A stretch of 63,965 nt of DNA from Candidatus Marinamargulisbacteria bacterium SCGC AAA071-K20 (GCA_003265975.1 QFBU01000005.1:1-63965), one strand, 5' to 3'; shown: positions 33,778-43,381, counted from the first letter of the stretch. Numbers and translations: made by a program. The notes: generated from the sequence alone by a model not told the origin.

Positions 33778-34863
33778 ATGAAAAACAAAAGATACATGAA
33801 TATATTATTGATAGCAGTAGTCACTCTTATCACCACAGGAAATCTATACGCCACGGATACAACTCCCACTCTTAAATTAAAAGGAGACCTAAGACTCCGA
33901 TACCAAACTGAAAAAAAAGATTCCAGTGATAGTCGTGTTCGAAACAGAATTCGATTTAGATTAGGTGGAGAAAGTAGCATCTCCGAGAAAAGCAAAGTGA
34001 AATTCGGGTTAGCTACAGGTGGTACAGACCCCAGATCAACCAATCAAACGTTTCAAGATTCATTTCAAACACCCGATATTCGACTCGACTATGCATTTGT
34101 TGAACATAAATTATCAGATCAAACGACTCTTTTCGGTGGAAAAATGAAAAACCCACTATGGCGAGCCTCCGATTTACTATGGGATTCAGATATTAATCCA
34201 GATGGTGTAGGAATAAAATATCAAGCTAAAGACAGCAACATAAAATGGTTTATTACAGGTGCATACTTCATCCTAGATGAACTCAAGTTCAGCGAAAAAG
34301 ACCCCTATTTACTTGCTATACAACCAGGCATAGATTGGATCATTAATGACAAAACAAAAGCACGTACGTCTGTAGGGTTTTATCTAAGCCAAAATTTAAA
34401 AGACACGACTTTAGATCATTCTGCCAATACGAATACTGTCGGTTCCTCAGGTTTAGAAAAGGATTTTTCTTCAATCGTCTTTAGTGGACAAATAGATTTC
34501 AAAGATCAGATGGGAGTCGCACTTATAAGGCCCTTTGGAGAGATCGTTATCAATACCAACAAAAGTAGCAGCAACAAAGGTGTCATTGCTGGTATTAAGT
34601 TTGGAGACCAAAAGGTAAAGGGCCTTGGGCAATGGCAAACAAAAGTTAGCTATCGCTACCTTGGTACAGATGCCTGGTTTGATACGTTTCCTGATTCAGA
34701 TTCATATGGTGGAGCAACTAATGTCGAAGGCTTAGAACTAGCTTTCAACTATGGCCTTTCAAAAACAACCACGCTTGGGTTTGATTTATACAGTATGGAT
34801 AAAATCAATGGAACAAAAGACAAACAAACAGTAGTACAAGTTGATTTGAACATTAAATTTTAA
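33778..34863 (+). CDS. Outer-membrane porin, probably phosphate uptake
   Basis: 361 aa. A cleavable signal peptide covers about residues 1-25 (ILLIAVVTLITTGNLYA). The mature protein alternates hydrophobic and polar residues in beta-barrel fashion (LKLKGDLRLRYQTEK, KVKFGLATGGT) and ends in QVDLNIKF with terminal Phe, the BAM signal of Gram-negative barrels. It resembles the 'putative porin' group. It heads the pst operon, 12 bp before pstS, so it most likely lets phosphate through the outer membrane; that is inference from position. It also shows that the host has an outer membrane. Confidence 0.8.
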   Translation: MKNKRYMNILLIAVVTLITTGNLYATDTTPTLKLKGDLRLRYQTEKKDSSDSRVRNRIRFRLGGESSISEKSKVKFGLATGGTDPRSTNQTFQDSFQTPDIRLDYAFVEHKLSDQTTLFGGKMKNPLWRASDLLWDSDINPDGVGIKYQAKDSNIKWFITGAYFILDELKFSEKDPYLLAIQPGIDWIINDKTKARTSVGFYLSQNLKDTTLDHSANTNTVGSSGLEKDFSSIVFSGQIDFKDQMGVALIRPFGEIVINTNKSSSNKGVIAGIKFGDQKVKGLGQWQTKVSYRYLGTDAWFDTFPDSDSYGGATNVEGLELAFNYGLSKTTTLGFDLYSMDKINGTKDKQTVVQVDLNIKF

Positions 34864-34875
34864 AAGGAGAAAAAA

Positions 34876-35934
34876 ATGATAAACAAAAAGTTTAAGAAAA
34901 TATTAAAAAATGGAACTGTGTTAAGCCTGCTCATGCTAAGTTTAGTTGGCTGTGGAAAATCTGATAAAGTAACCGAACTTCAAGGAGCCGGGGCAACATT
35001 CCCTTATCCGTTGTACTCAAAAATGTTTGATGCCTATCACAAAGAATTTGGGCCCAAAATTAACTATCAATCGATTGGCTCTGGAGGTGGTATACGCCAA
35101 CTGAAAAATAAAACAGTTGATTTTGGAGCTTCCGATGCTTTTATGAGCAATAAAGCACTAAAAGAATCCGGCAATAACATTCTTCATATTCCTATTTGCT
35201 TAGGGGCAGTCGCTATTTTATATAATTTGCCAGGTGTTTCTCAATTAAAACTGACGCCAGATGTTCTTGCAGGTATCTTCCTAGGAAACATTTCAAAATG
35301 GAATGATTCAAGCATTCAACAAATTAACCCTGGCGTAAAATTACCTGACCTTAGAATAGTAAGTGTGCATCGTTCTGATGGCAGTGGAACAACCTTTATT
35401 TTTACAGATTATTTGTCGAAAATTAGTAAGCCTTGGCTCGACAAAGTAGGAAGAGGGAAATCTATTAATTGGCCAGATGGGTTAGGTGGCAAAGGAAATG
35501 CCGGCGTCGCCGGTATTGTACAGCAAACACCCGGTGCAATTGGGTATATCGGACATATTTATGCGGTACAGAACAAGATGGCAGTTGCAAGCTTAAGAAA
35601 TAAAAGTGGAAAATATATAGAACCTTCACTTGAAGCTGTAGCTAAAGCAGCTAACACCACAATCCCAAATGATACGAGAGCATCTATTACCGACACCTCC
35701 GCAAAATACGGATATCCGATCAGCGGATTTACTTGGATACTTAGTTATAAAGAACAAAACTTTAACTCTCGTTCTATAAAACAAGCTCAAGAAACCAAGA
35801 AGCTACTCGAATGGATGATTGGGGATGGACAACGGTTTGCGGAGCCACTTCTTTATGCCCCGTTAACACCATCCGTAGTTAAAAAAGCCCAGAAAATCAT
35901 AGAGTCGATAACGTACTCTGGAAAGGCGCTTTAA
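34876..35934 (+). CDS. pstS: Phosphate-binding lipoprotein PstS
   Basis: 352 aa. The periplasmic binding protein of the phosphate ABC importer. The N-terminus has a lipobox-like SLVGCGK (Cys about 26), so it is probably lipid anchored. Motifs GAGATFPYPLYSKMF, GSGGGIRQLKNKTVDFGASDAFM and HRSDGSGTTFIFTDYL hold the phosphate ligands (Ser, Asp, Arg, Thr). AAAGGAG precedes the ATG. Second gene of the island's phosphate operon. Confidence 0.95.
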   Translation: MINKKFKKILKNGTVLSLLMLSLVGCGKSDKVTELQGAGATFPYPLYSKMFDAYHKEFGPKINYQSIGSGGGIRQLKNKTVDFGASDAFMSNKALKESGNNILHIPICLGAVAILYNLPGVSQLKLTPDVLAGIFLGNISKWNDSSIQQINPGVKLPDLRIVSVHRSDGSGTTFIFTDYLSKISKPWLDKVGRGKSINWPDGLGGKGNAGVAGIVQQTPGAIGYIGHIYAVQNKMAVASLRNKSGKYIEPSLEAVAKAANTTIPNDTRASITDTSAKYGYPISGFTWILSYKEQNFNSRSIKQAQETKKLLEWMIGDGQRFAEPLLYAPLTPSVVKKAQKIIESITYSGKAL

Positions 35935-35939
35935 TTTAG

Positions 35940-36839
35940 ATGAAAACTCGCAAGCCTATCGCATTGGTAGAGGTCAAAGAATTTCTATTTAAGAAGTTAC
36001 TCCTACTATCTGGTTTAACCGCCATCGCGTTGCTTGTGGGGTTGTTTTTTACGCTGTTATTTAAATCATCATTATCGATACACAAAACAGGGTTTTCGTT
36101 TCTCTATCAAAGCACTTGGGACCCGGTAAAAGAGGTTTTTGGCGCCTTCCCCTTTTTATTAGGGACGATGATTACATCGTTACTCGCCCTGATAATTTCG
36201 ATACCATTTTCGTTTGGGTTGTCCATATTTTTAGGCGAATACCTTAAAGAAGGAATAGGGCGATCTATTCTAAATGGAACGCTTGATTTATTGGCAGGAA
36301 TCCCTTCCATTATTTATGGGTTTTGGGGGTTGTTTGTACTTGTCCCTGTGATAAGAAACTTTGAAAGTTCGATAGGTGTTACAGCTCATGGTGTCGGAAT
36401 CTTGAGTTCCTCTATTGTTTTGGCTTTAATGATTATTCCCTATTCAGCTTCGATTAGTCGTGAAGTGATTTCTTTAGTTCCCAGTGATTTAAAAGAAGCC
36501 GCTTTATCATTAGGAGCAACCCCATTTGAAGTAATCATTAAAGTCATTTTACCGTATGCAAAATCAGGTATTTTTGCCGGTGTACTAATGTCTTTTGGAC
36601 GTGCCATTAGTGAAACTATGGCGGTGACTATGCTCATTGGAAACTCCAATAAAATTCCGACATCTGTTTTTAGCCCGGCCAATACATTAGCTAGCGTACT
36701 TGCGAACGAATTTGCAGAAGCATCAGAAGCCGTATATTTATCAAGTCTCATTGAATTGGCACTGATCTTGTTCTTTGTCACAGCAATATTTAGCTTTCTT
36801 GGCAGACTAATTATTAAGAAATGGATGGTTGCCCAATGA
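35940..36839 (+). CDS. pstC: Phosphate ABC transporter permease PstC
   Basis: 299 aa, six predicted membrane helices. The EAA loop that contacts PstB reads SDLKEAALSLGATPFEVIIKVILP near residue 190, followed by GILMSFGRAISETMAVTMLIG-like PstC sequence. It begins 5 bp after pstS and overlaps pstA as ATGA. Shorter N-terminus than some PstC proteins but all core helices are present. Confidence 0.94.
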   Translation: MKTRKPIALVEVKEFLFKKLLLLSGLTAIALLVGLFFTLLFKSSLSIHKTGFSFLYQSTWDPVKEVFGAFPFLLGTMITSLLALIISIPFSFGLSIFLGEYLKEGIGRSILNGTLDLLAGIPSIIYGFWGLFVLVPVIRNFESSIGVTAHGVGILSSSIVLALMIIPYSASISREVISLVPSDLKEAALSLGATPFEVIIKVILPYAKSGIFAGVLMSFGRAISETMAVTMLIGNSNKIPTSVFSPANTLASVLANEFAEASEAVYLSSLIELALILFFVTAIFSFLGRLIIKKWMVAQ

Positions 36840-37672
36840 TCAAAGCACAAACACTTCAATCAAGGTTGATTCAAGATGCATTTTTTAAAATGGCGATGGG
36901 GGTGTTGTCCTCTTTGTTGATGCTGCCACTAATTTTTATTCTCTTCTATATTTTTAGCCACGGCATATCTGCTTTTAGTTGGGAGTTTTTTACTCAGCTC
37001 CCTAAACCTGTGGGAGAAATGGGCGGCGGTGTATCAAATGCCATTATAGGGTCACTGTTGCTTATTCTGATTTCAGCGCTTGTTGCGATTCCTTTAGGGG
37101 TATTTATTGGTGTGTATCTTTCAGAAAGTAGACAAGGACGAATTCCAGAGATAACCAGACTATGTATAGACACGCTACAGGGAATACCCTCTATCGTTAT
37201 GGGGATAATTGCTTATACGTGGATTGTAATGCCGTTGGGTTCATTTTCTGTACTCTCTGGGGGTATCGCCTTGGCATTAATGATGTTGCCCATTGTTACG
37301 AAGTCCACAGAAGAAACGCTTAAGCTTATTCCTGACTCGTTAAAAGAAGCTGCTTTTGCACTGGGTGCGCCTTATCATACAACTATCTTAAAAGTCATTT
37401 TGCCGTCGGGGAAAAGTGGCATTATATCGGGTATCTTATTAGGTATTGCCAGGGTTTCAGGAGAAACAGCACCCCTTCTATTTACTGCATTTGGAAACCC
37501 TTTCATGAGCGTTAATATTTTCAAGTCTGCTAACTCTTTGCCTTTACTCATTTTCAACTACGCCACGAGTCCTTATCAGGATTGGCAGAGACTCGCTTGG
37601 GGCGCTTCATTATTGTTAGTTTTATTTGTTTTAAGTTTAAGTATATTAGCCAAGGTGGTGGTAAAAAAATGA
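36836..37672 (+). CDS. pstA: Phosphate ABC transporter permease PstA
   Basis: 278 aa from ATG 36836 (MIKAQTLQSRLIQDAFF), which overlaps the pstC stop as ATGA; a frame opening 15 nt earlier would sit inside pstC. Six helices. The coupling loop is PDSLKEAAFALGAPYHTTILKVILP, followed by GIARVSGETAPLLFTAFGN, typical of PstA. Its stop overlaps pstB in the same 4-bp way. Confidence 0.94.
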   Translation: MIKAQTLQSRLIQDAFFKMAMGVLSSLLMLPLIFILFYIFSHGISAFSWEFFTQLPKPVGEMGGGVSNAIIGSLLLILISALVAIPLGVFIGVYLSESRQGRIPEITRLCIDTLQGIPSIVMGIIAYTWIVMPLGSFSVLSGGIALALMMLPIVTKSTEETLKLIPDSLKEAAFALGAPYHTTILKVILPSGKSGIISGILLGIARVSGETAPLLFTAFGNPFMSVNIFKSANSLPLLIFNYATSPYQDWQRLAWGASLLLVLFVLSLSILAKVVVKK

Positions 37673-38433
37673 AAGAAAACAAAAGTATTTTAGATCTTCA
37701 GAATTTTAATCTTCATATAAATGAACACCATATCCTTAAAGATATAGACATTTCATTTTACAGAAAAAAGGTAACCGCCATTATGGGGCCCTCCGGTTGT
37801 GGGAAATCTACACTGATTAGATCCATGAATAGACTCAATGATTTAATTCCAGGCGTTAAATTTGGCGGGCAAATGCATTTATATAAAAAGAACCTCTTAG
37901 AGATGAACCCTATTTTGGTAAGACGTAAAGTGGGAATGGTTTTTCAACGACCTAACCCTTTCCCTACTATGAGTATCTATGACAATGTTTTGGCTGGCTA
38001 TTATTTAAACGGGATAAAATTAAGCAAACAAGAAAAAGAACAGATTGTGATGGATTCATTACAAAAAGCTGCACTTTGGGATGAAGTTAAAGATAACCTG
38101 CATCGTAAAGGAACTTTCTTGTCTGGTGGACAGCAACAGCGGCTTTGCATTGCAAGAGCGTTAGCTATGAATCCTAAAATATTGCTTTTAGATGAGCCAA
38201 CGTCCGCACTAGACCCGAAAGCCACTGCCAAGATAGAAGAACTTATTATAGAATTGAAGACTAAGGTAACGATTATTATGGTCACCCATAATATCGGGCA
38301 AGCCTCAAGAATTTCAGATTTGACGGCCTTCTTATACCTTGGAGAATTGATTGAATATGATCGTACAGAAACGATTTTTACAAACCAAAAACACACTCGA
38401 ACTGAGGAGTATTTGACAAGGAAATTTGGATGA
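37669..38433 (+). CDS. pstB: Phosphate ABC transporter ATPase PstB
   Basis: 254 aa from ATG 37669. Walker A GPSGCGKST (residues about 38-46), Q-loop MVFQRPNPFP (the PstB hallmark), signature LSGGQQQRLCIARALA, Walker B LLLDEPTSALDP and the switch His in MVTHNIGQA. Powers phosphate import through PstCA. The start was chosen by the ATGA overlap with pstA; the longer frame back to 37582 is an overlap artefact. Its stop overlaps phoB. Confidence 0.96.
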   Translation: MKENKSILDLQNFNLHINEHHILKDIDISFYRKKVTAIMGPSGCGKSTLIRSMNRLNDLIPGVKFGGQMHLYKKNLLEMNPILVRRKVGMVFQRPNPFPTMSIYDNVLAGYYLNGIKLSKQEKEQIVMDSLQKAALWDEVKDNLHRKGTFLSGGQQQRLCIARALAMNPKILLLDEPTSALDPKATAKIEELIIELKTKVTIIMVTHNIGQASRISDLTAFLYLGELIEYDRTETIFTNQKHTRTEEYLTRKFG

Positions 38434-39119
38434 AAAAAAGAATTTGTGTAATTGAAGATGAAAAAGATATTGTTCGTTTGCTAAGTTATAATCTGAGCAA
38501 AGAAGGTTACGAAGTATTGAGCTATGGTTCTGGTGAAAATGCATTTGAGTTTATTAAAACAAACAAACCAGACCTCATCTTATTAGACATCATGATTCCA
38601 GCTATGGATGGGTTTGAAGTCTGTAAAAAGTTAAAAGCCAATCAGGAAACAGAATCCATTCCGATAATAATGCTTACCGCAAAAACAGAAGAAGCAAATA
38701 TCGTTACAGGATTAGAGCTTGGTGCAGATGACTACATTACAAAACCGTTTAGTATTGCTGTTCTCATAGCAAGAGTACGCACATCGCTTCGAAGATCTGT
38801 TAAAAGTGATCTCTCTACTGATCCTGTTTTATCTTTCAAGAATTTAAAAATATATCCTGATCGATATGAAGTTTATGTAGATGACAAGCAAATCTTGCTA
38901 AATCATACAGAATTTAAACTGCTCTGTTGTTTGGCTAGCCAGCCTGGAAGGGTGTTTTCTCGGTATCAGATCATTGATTCTATGCAAGGAGACAGCGAGT
39001 TTGTAACAAAAAGGCTGGTTGATGTTCTGTTGGTATCTATTCGAAAAAAATTGGGAGCTGCTTCAGCTTTCATTCAGACCATCCGAGGTGTTGGATATAA
39101 ATTTAAGGCGCCGGAATGA
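38430..39119 (+). CDS. phoB: Phosphate response regulator PhoB
   Basis: 229 aa, OmpR/PhoB class. The receiver has the acidic pair Glu9/Asp10, phospho-acceptor Asp53 (LLDIMIPAMDG), Thr in LTAKTEE and Lys in YITKPF. A C-terminal winged helix follows (about 130-229, LNHTEFKLLCCLASQPGRVFSR and RTIRGVGYKF-like end). It overlaps both pstB and phoR by 4 bp. The natural target is the pst promoter in the same island, which has TTAACA repeats. Confidence 0.92.
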   Translation: MKKRICVIEDEKDIVRLLSYNLSKEGYEVLSYGSGENAFEFIKTNKPDLILLDIMIPAMDGFEVCKKLKANQETESIPIIMLTAKTEEANIVTGLELGADDYITKPFSIAVLIARVRTSLRRSVKSDLSTDPVLSFKNLKIYPDRYEVYVDDKQILLNHTEFKLLCCLASQPGRVFSRYQIIDSMQGDSEFVTKRLVDVLLVSIRKKLGAASAFIQTIRGVGYKFKAPE

Positions 39120-40918
39120 AAGAAAAAAAGTTAATTTGGCAACTATACCCCTCCTACTTATTGGTTATTTTTATAACGCTAATATTGCTACTTACCTATA
39201 CTTCAAGTGCCTTTAAAACCTTTTATATTAATCAGACAACCAAAGATTTACGTGCCCGAACGGTTCTTATTGAAAAACAAGTCACTCCCTATTTTAAGAG
39301 TCAAGATTTCAACAAACTTACTTTACTCATTTCAGAACAAGGGAAAGAAATTACAACTAGATTTACTATTGTGGATGCCAAGGGAAATGTATTGTCGGAT
39401 TCAGACGAAAATCCAGAAAAAATGGATAACCATGCTAGTAGACCCGAAATCGCGCAAGCGCTATCAGACAAATGGGGAATGGCAACACGCTATAGCCGCA
39501 CACTGCAAACAAAAATGCTTTATATAGCAAAACCTATTAAACAGAACAACCAAGTTATAGGCGTTGTCAGAAGTTCAATTTCTATAAATGAACTAGATAA
39601 TACGTTGAGAGGGTTAATTGAAAAAATGGTTCTTTGGGGAATTTTGATTAGTATTTTTTCAGCCATGATTGGCTTTTTTGTTTCTCGAAAAATTAGTGGG
39701 CCTATTAAGGATTTTTCTAAAGGAGCAGATGAACTTTCTAATGGTAACTTTGATTTCCAGCTACCCGTACCTAAAATCCAAGAATTTAGACAATTAGCTG
39801 AAGCATTCAATAATATGTCCTTTCAATTGAAGGATCGCATGCAAACAATTATAAATCACTCAAGTGAAAAAGAGGCTATTTTATCGAATATGGTGGAAGG
39901 TATTATCACAGTAGATAAAGAATCAAATATCACAACAATGAATCAAGCTGCCAAACACTATTTTCATATTGAAAAGGAAGCGGTCGTTGGTCATTCTATT
40001 AACGAAATTATTAGGCACACGACCATTCAAAAAGTCATTCAAAAAGCATTAATAACTCAAGAATTGATAGAAGAAGACATTGCATTAACACATCCCCAAG
40101 AATTGTTTTTACATGTTCATGGTATGTGCCTGACTAATGCGAACGAGGAATGTGTGGGTGCATTGATCGTATTGCATAACCTCACTCGAATAAGAAAACT
40201 AGAAAATATGCGGAAGAATTTTGTCGCCAATGTTTCTCACGAGCTGAAAACACCTATTACCCTCATAAAAGGGTTTTTAGAAACCCTATTTAGGGGCGCT
40301 TTAGATGACAAAAAAGAACGCGAAGAATTTTTGACCATTATCCAAGAACATACCATTCGGTTAGAAGCGATTATTGAAGACTTACTAAGTCTTTCCAGAA
40401 TTGAGCAAGAAAATGAAAATAATTTAATTGAAACTGACAATGAGAGTTTGAATGAGGTTATAGAAAAAGCGATTTCATCCTGTCAGAAAAAAGCAACAAA
40501 TAAAGAGATTTCTATTGTTTTTAACTCTAGTAAAAAACTTAATGCCAAAATAAATTTTTCTTTAATAGAACAAGCACTCATTAATCTAATAGATAATGCC
40601 ATTAAATATAGCCCTGCTAAAAGCCAAATAGAAATAGTCTTAACTCAATCACCTTCGGAAAATACGATCACTGTTATAGATCAAGGCTGTGGGATACCAA
40701 AAAAACATATCCCTCATTTATTTGAGCGGTTTTATAGAGTTGATAATGCACGAAGTAGAGAGCTGGGTGGTACTGGGCTTGGTTTAGCCATTGTTAAACA
40801 TATTGCAGAGTCCCATAAGGGAATAGCGTCTCTTAAAAGCGCTGAAGGAAAAGGGAGTCAGTTTTCGATTCATATTCCAATTATTCAAAAACAATCAAAG
40901 GAGCAAAGTAATGTCTAA
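39116..40918 (+). CDS. phoR: Phosphate sensor histidine kinase PhoR
   Basis: 600 aa. Two membrane helices (about 10-30 and 170-190) enclose an extracytoplasmic sensor. They are followed by HAMP (about 190-245), PAS (250-355, AILSNMVEGIITVDKESNITTMNQAA), HisKA with phospho-His375 (NVSHELKTPITLIKGFLETL) and a HATPase domain (NLIDNAIKYSP, DQGCGIPKKHIPHLFERFYR, GTGLGLAIVKHI). The large periplasmic domain is as in Gram-positive PhoR rather than E. coli PhoR. Overlaps phoB by 4 bp and phoU by 8 bp. Confidence 0.92.
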   Translation: MKEKKLIWQLYPSYLLVIFITLILLLTYTSSAFKTFYINQTTKDLRARTVLIEKQVTPYFKSQDFNKLTLLISEQGKEITTRFTIVDAKGNVLSDSDENPEKMDNHASRPEIAQALSDKWGMATRYSRTLQTKMLYIAKPIKQNNQVIGVVRSSISINELDNTLRGLIEKMVLWGILISIFSAMIGFFVSRKISGPIKDFSKGADELSNGNFDFQLPVPKIQEFRQLAEAFNNMSFQLKDRMQTIINHSSEKEAILSNMVEGIITVDKESNITTMNQAAKHYFHIEKEAVVGHSINEIIRHTTIQKVIQKALITQELIEEDIALTHPQELFLHVHGMCLTNANEECVGALIVLHNLTRIRKLENMRKNFVANVSHELKTPITLIKGFLETLFRGALDDKKEREEFLTIIQEHTIRLEAIIEDLLSLSRIEQENENNLIETDNESLNEVIEKAISSCQKKATNKEISIVFNSSKKLNAKINFSLIEQALINLIDNAIKYSPAKSQIEIVLTQSPSENTITVIDQGCGIPKKHIPHLFERFYRVDNARSRELGGTGLGLAIVKHIAESHKGIASLKSAEGKGSQFSIHIPIIQKQSKEQSNV

Positions 40919-41594
40919 TCCACTTCAAAAAGCCATAAAGGATCTGAACAAACTGTTTTTGAGCTATTGTGCCGAAGTTGAACAAAACGTTCACTTAGCC
41001 GTTCAGTCATTTATGAAAACAGAACCTAAAAATGTCCAACTTGTGATTGATAAAGATAAAGAAATCGACCAAATGGAGATTGCCATTGAGGAGGAATGCT
41101 TGCGAATTATGGCTATGTATCAGCCCTTAGCAAAAGATTTACGATTTATCGTAGGTATTTTGAAAATTAATAACGATTTAGAGCGTATCGGCGATTTAGC
41201 AGTAAATATTGTTAAAAAAGTGACTATTTTTACTGATCGGGAAACCAGTTTATCTAAACATGGAAACGCCTTTTTTTTACCAGAGATGATTCAAAAGGTA
41301 TTGGACATGCTTAAAAATAGTTTGGATTCATTTACTAAACAAGATCCTAAGTTGGCACGTGAAGTATGTCAGCTTGATGACGAAGTAGATCAATTGAAGC
41401 AGGACATGAAAGTGCTAGTTCTAAACAAAATGAAAGAAGACCCAGAAAAAATCAAACCTCTAAGCGGCATTTTAAGAAACTCGTATCACTTAGAAAGAAT
41501 TGCTGATTTATCTACGAATATTGCAGAAGATGTAATTTATCTTGTTGAAGGGGATATTATCCGCCATGGGGGTCCATTTTCTGCCAGTGATTAA
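40911..41594 (+). CDS. phoU: Phosphate signalling regulator PhoU
   Basis: 227 aa, two PhoU three-helix bundles. The metal-binding motifs are ExxxD-type: KDLRFIVGILKINNDLERIGDLAVNI in the first half and LRNSYHLERIADLSTNIAEDVIYL in the second. It links Pst activity to PhoR. It starts 8 bp inside phoR and its end overlaps arsC by about 29 bp. Confidence 0.95.
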   Translation: MSNPLQKAIKDLNKLFLSYCAEVEQNVHLAVQSFMKTEPKNVQLVIDKDKEIDQMEIAIEEECLRIMAMYQPLAKDLRFIVGILKINNDLERIGDLAVNIVKKVTIFTDRETSLSKHGNAFFLPEMIQKVLDMLKNSLDSFTKQDPKLAREVCQLDDEVDQLKQDMKVLVLNKMKEDPEKIKPLSGILRNSYHLERIADLSTNIAEDVIYLVEGDIIRHGGPFSASD

Positions 41595-42000
41595 TAACAC
41601 CAATAGATCAAATATTTTAATTCTCTGTACGGGTAATTCTTGCCGATCTCAAATGGCAGAGGGTATCGCACGTCATTTATATGGGCATAGTTGTAACGTT
41701 TTTAGTGCTGGGACTAAGCCGTCAACTGTGAATGAACATGCTATTGCTGTAATGAAAGAAATTGATATTGATATCTCTGGGCATTCATCAAAATCAGTTG
41801 ATGACTTAAAGGATCAGCCTTTTAATCTAGTTATTACAGTCTGCGACAATGCAAAAGAAAGCTGTCCTGTGTTTTTAGGGAAACATAAAAAATTACATTG
41901 GTCTTTTGAAGACCCTGTTGGTCAAAGCATAGAGAAATTTCGTGAAGTCAGAGATTTGATTTATAAAAAATTCAAGTCTGACCTAGGAGAACAGCTTTAA
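41566..42000 (+). CDS. arsC: Arsenate reductase, thioredoxin-coupled (LMW-phosphatase type)
   Basis: 144 aa. The P-loop CTGNSCRSQMAEG carries the nucleophile Cys, and the relay pair lies in TVCDNAKESCP, with cysteines seven apart as in the S. aureus ArsC. Reduces arsenate to arsenite. ATG 41566 gives the best length, though it overlaps phoU by 29 bp. The aquaporin gene follows with a 1-bp overlap. Its place behind pst-pho makes sense, since a high-affinity phosphate system also brings in arsenate. Confidence 0.9.
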   Translation: MGVHFLPVINNTNRSNILILCTGNSCRSQMAEGIARHLYGHSCNVFSAGTKPSTVNEHAIAVMKEIDIDISGHSSKSVDDLKDQPFNLVITVCDNAKESCPVFLGKHKKLHWSFEDPVGQSIEKFREVRDLIYKKFKSDLGEQL

Positions 42001-42659
42001 TGAAAAAATATTTTTGTGAATTGATAGGGACTTTTTTTCTGGTGTTTGCTGGCACAGGCGCAATCATTGCTAATGATATCTATGGCGGGAGTATTGGGCA
42101 TGTGGGCATTGCCTTATCGTTTGGATTAGTTGTTATGGCTGTTATTTATGCTGTTGGAGATACATCCGGGGCGCATATCAACCCAGCAGTAACGCTTGGT
42201 TTTTTTGCGATTAAGCGAATAAATCTTAAAGAGGCTATTTTTTATATCTCTTTTCAATGCATAGGCGCTTTATTAGCAAGTCTATTTTTACATACCGTGT
42301 TTCCAGGTCATCAAACTCTGGGAGCAACTGTTCCCTCTGTTCCGGTATTAGGCGCATTTATTTACGAATACCTCCTCACATTTTTTTTAATGTTGGTTAT
42401 TTTAAGCGTAGCAACAGGAGCCAAGGAAAAAGGACTAATGGCAGGGGTTGCTATTGGTGGAACAGTTGCTTTGGAAGCGTTGTTTGCTGGCCCTGTTACA
42501 GGGGCGTCAATGAATCCGGCGAGGTCATTGGGACCAGCTCTTATCTCAGGAGAGTTACATTATCTTTGGATATATCTTTGCGCTACTGTTTTAGGTGCTA
42601 TTTCCGCCGTACCTGCTTGTAAATGGCTTCATATAAAATGCTGTGAGACTATAGCTTAA
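42000..42659 (+). CDS. Aquaporin-family channel, likely arsenite exit (AqpS-like)
   Basis: 219 aa, six helices and two NPA boxes (SGAHINPAVTLG near residue 62 and TGASMNPARSLGP near 175), the MIP fold. Its start shares one base with the arsC stop. In Sinorhizobium an ArsC-aquaporin (AqpS) pair removes arsenite, so the same job is likely here; AqpZ water transport is the alternative. Channel-lining residues beyond NPA were not modelled. It closes the ten-gene phosphate/arsenic run. Confidence 0.85.
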   Translation: MKKYFCELIGTFFLVFAGTGAIIANDIYGGSIGHVGIALSFGLVVMAVIYAVGDTSGAHINPAVTLGFFAIKRINLKEAIFYISFQCIGALLASLFLHTVFPGHQTLGATVPSVPVLGAFIYEYLLTFFLMLVILSVATGAKEKGLMAGVAIGGTVALEALFAGPVTGASMNPARSLGPALISGELHYLWIYLCATVLGAISAVPACKWLHIKCCETIA

Positions 42660-42668
42660 AATAATGGA

Positions 42669-42800
42669 CTAATCTTTATAGTTTTTTACTATCCATTCAT
42701 TTACCTTGTTCATTTCAGAGTCGTGTTTACAAATGAGGTATATAAGAAGGCAGTAAGATCCGATAATTATAGTACTTATTATATTAGATTTTATATTCAT
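42669..42800 (-). CDS. Tiny single-helix membrane protein, coupled to resolvase
   Basis: 43 aa (MNIKSNIISTIIIGSYCLL..., one membrane helix at about 6-24, then a charged tail ending VKNYKD). The ATG overlaps the resolvase stop as ATGA and has GAGGAG 7 nt upstream, the strongest start signal in this strand. It is short and would be missed by length filters. It could be a small toxin-like or regulatory membrane peptide; no family match is recognised. Confidence 0.6.
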   Translation of the reverse strand: MNIKSNIISTIIIGSYCLLIYLICKHDSEMNKVNEWIVKNYKD

Positions 42801-43381
42801 GCTAAGCTCCTCTTTTCATTTGATTTCACGTACGCATAGAGAGTTGGTTTTGAGATTTTCATTAACTTGCAAATATCAGGGACCGATTTTTCTCTCTTAT
42901 CGTACATTTCGATAATTAACTTGATTTGATGGGAGTCTAGCTTTTTTGGACGCCCCCCAAGTCTGCCTCTAGCTCTAGCTGCGGCCAGCCCAGCCTGGGT
43001 TCGCTCCCTAATGAGATTCCTTTCAAATTCTGCTAACACCGCAAATAGACCAAAGAACATTTTCCCTGCTGATGTGGTGGTGTCCATTGAAGATTCCTCA
43101 GTACTCTTAAAACTCACTCCTTGTTTATCCAGTTTGGTTACAATTTCAATGAGATGCTTTAGAGACCTTCCTAAACGATCTATACGCCATACAACTAACG
43201 TGTCATTTTTTCTTACTTGTTCTAAAGCTTTGTTAAGCCCGGTACGGTCGGTAAGGGTGCCCTTTGCCTTATCTGTAAAGATATCTCTTTCATCACAGCC
43301 GGCTTTTATCAAAGCATCAATCTGAAGGTCTAAATTCTGATCTGTTGTAGAAACTCTAGCGTACCCAATCAATCTTGCCAT
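42797..43381 (-). CDS. Serine resolvase/invertase (Hin/Tn3 type)
   Basis: 194 aa. Catalytic domain: GYARVSTTDQNLDLQ (nucleophile Ser near 10), VVWRIDRLGRSLKHLI, and GKMFFGLFAVLAEFERNLIRERT helix E. A C-terminal helix-turn-helix binds DNA (about 150-190, DICKLMKISKPTLYAYVKS). It is a small-type recombinase unlike the large one at the left end. No transposase or res-site cluster is evident; hairpins lie in the 588-bp gap upstream. Likely role: resolution or inversion within the element. Confidence 0.9.
   Translation of the reverse strand: MARLIGYARVSTTDQNLDLQIDALIKAGCDERDIFTDKAKGTLTDRTGLNKALEQVRKNDTLVVWRIDRLGRSLKHLIEIVTKLDKQGVSFKSTEESSMDTTTSAGKMFFGLFAVLAEFERNLIRERTQAGLAAARARGRLGGRPKKLDSHQIKLIIEMYDKREKSVPDICKLMKISKPTLYAYVKSNEKRSLA

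Noticed and set aside
42257..42622. 121-aa frame inside the aquaporin gene
   Set aside because: Lies in a different frame of a clear MIP channel; Arg/Ser-rich as expected for a shadow.
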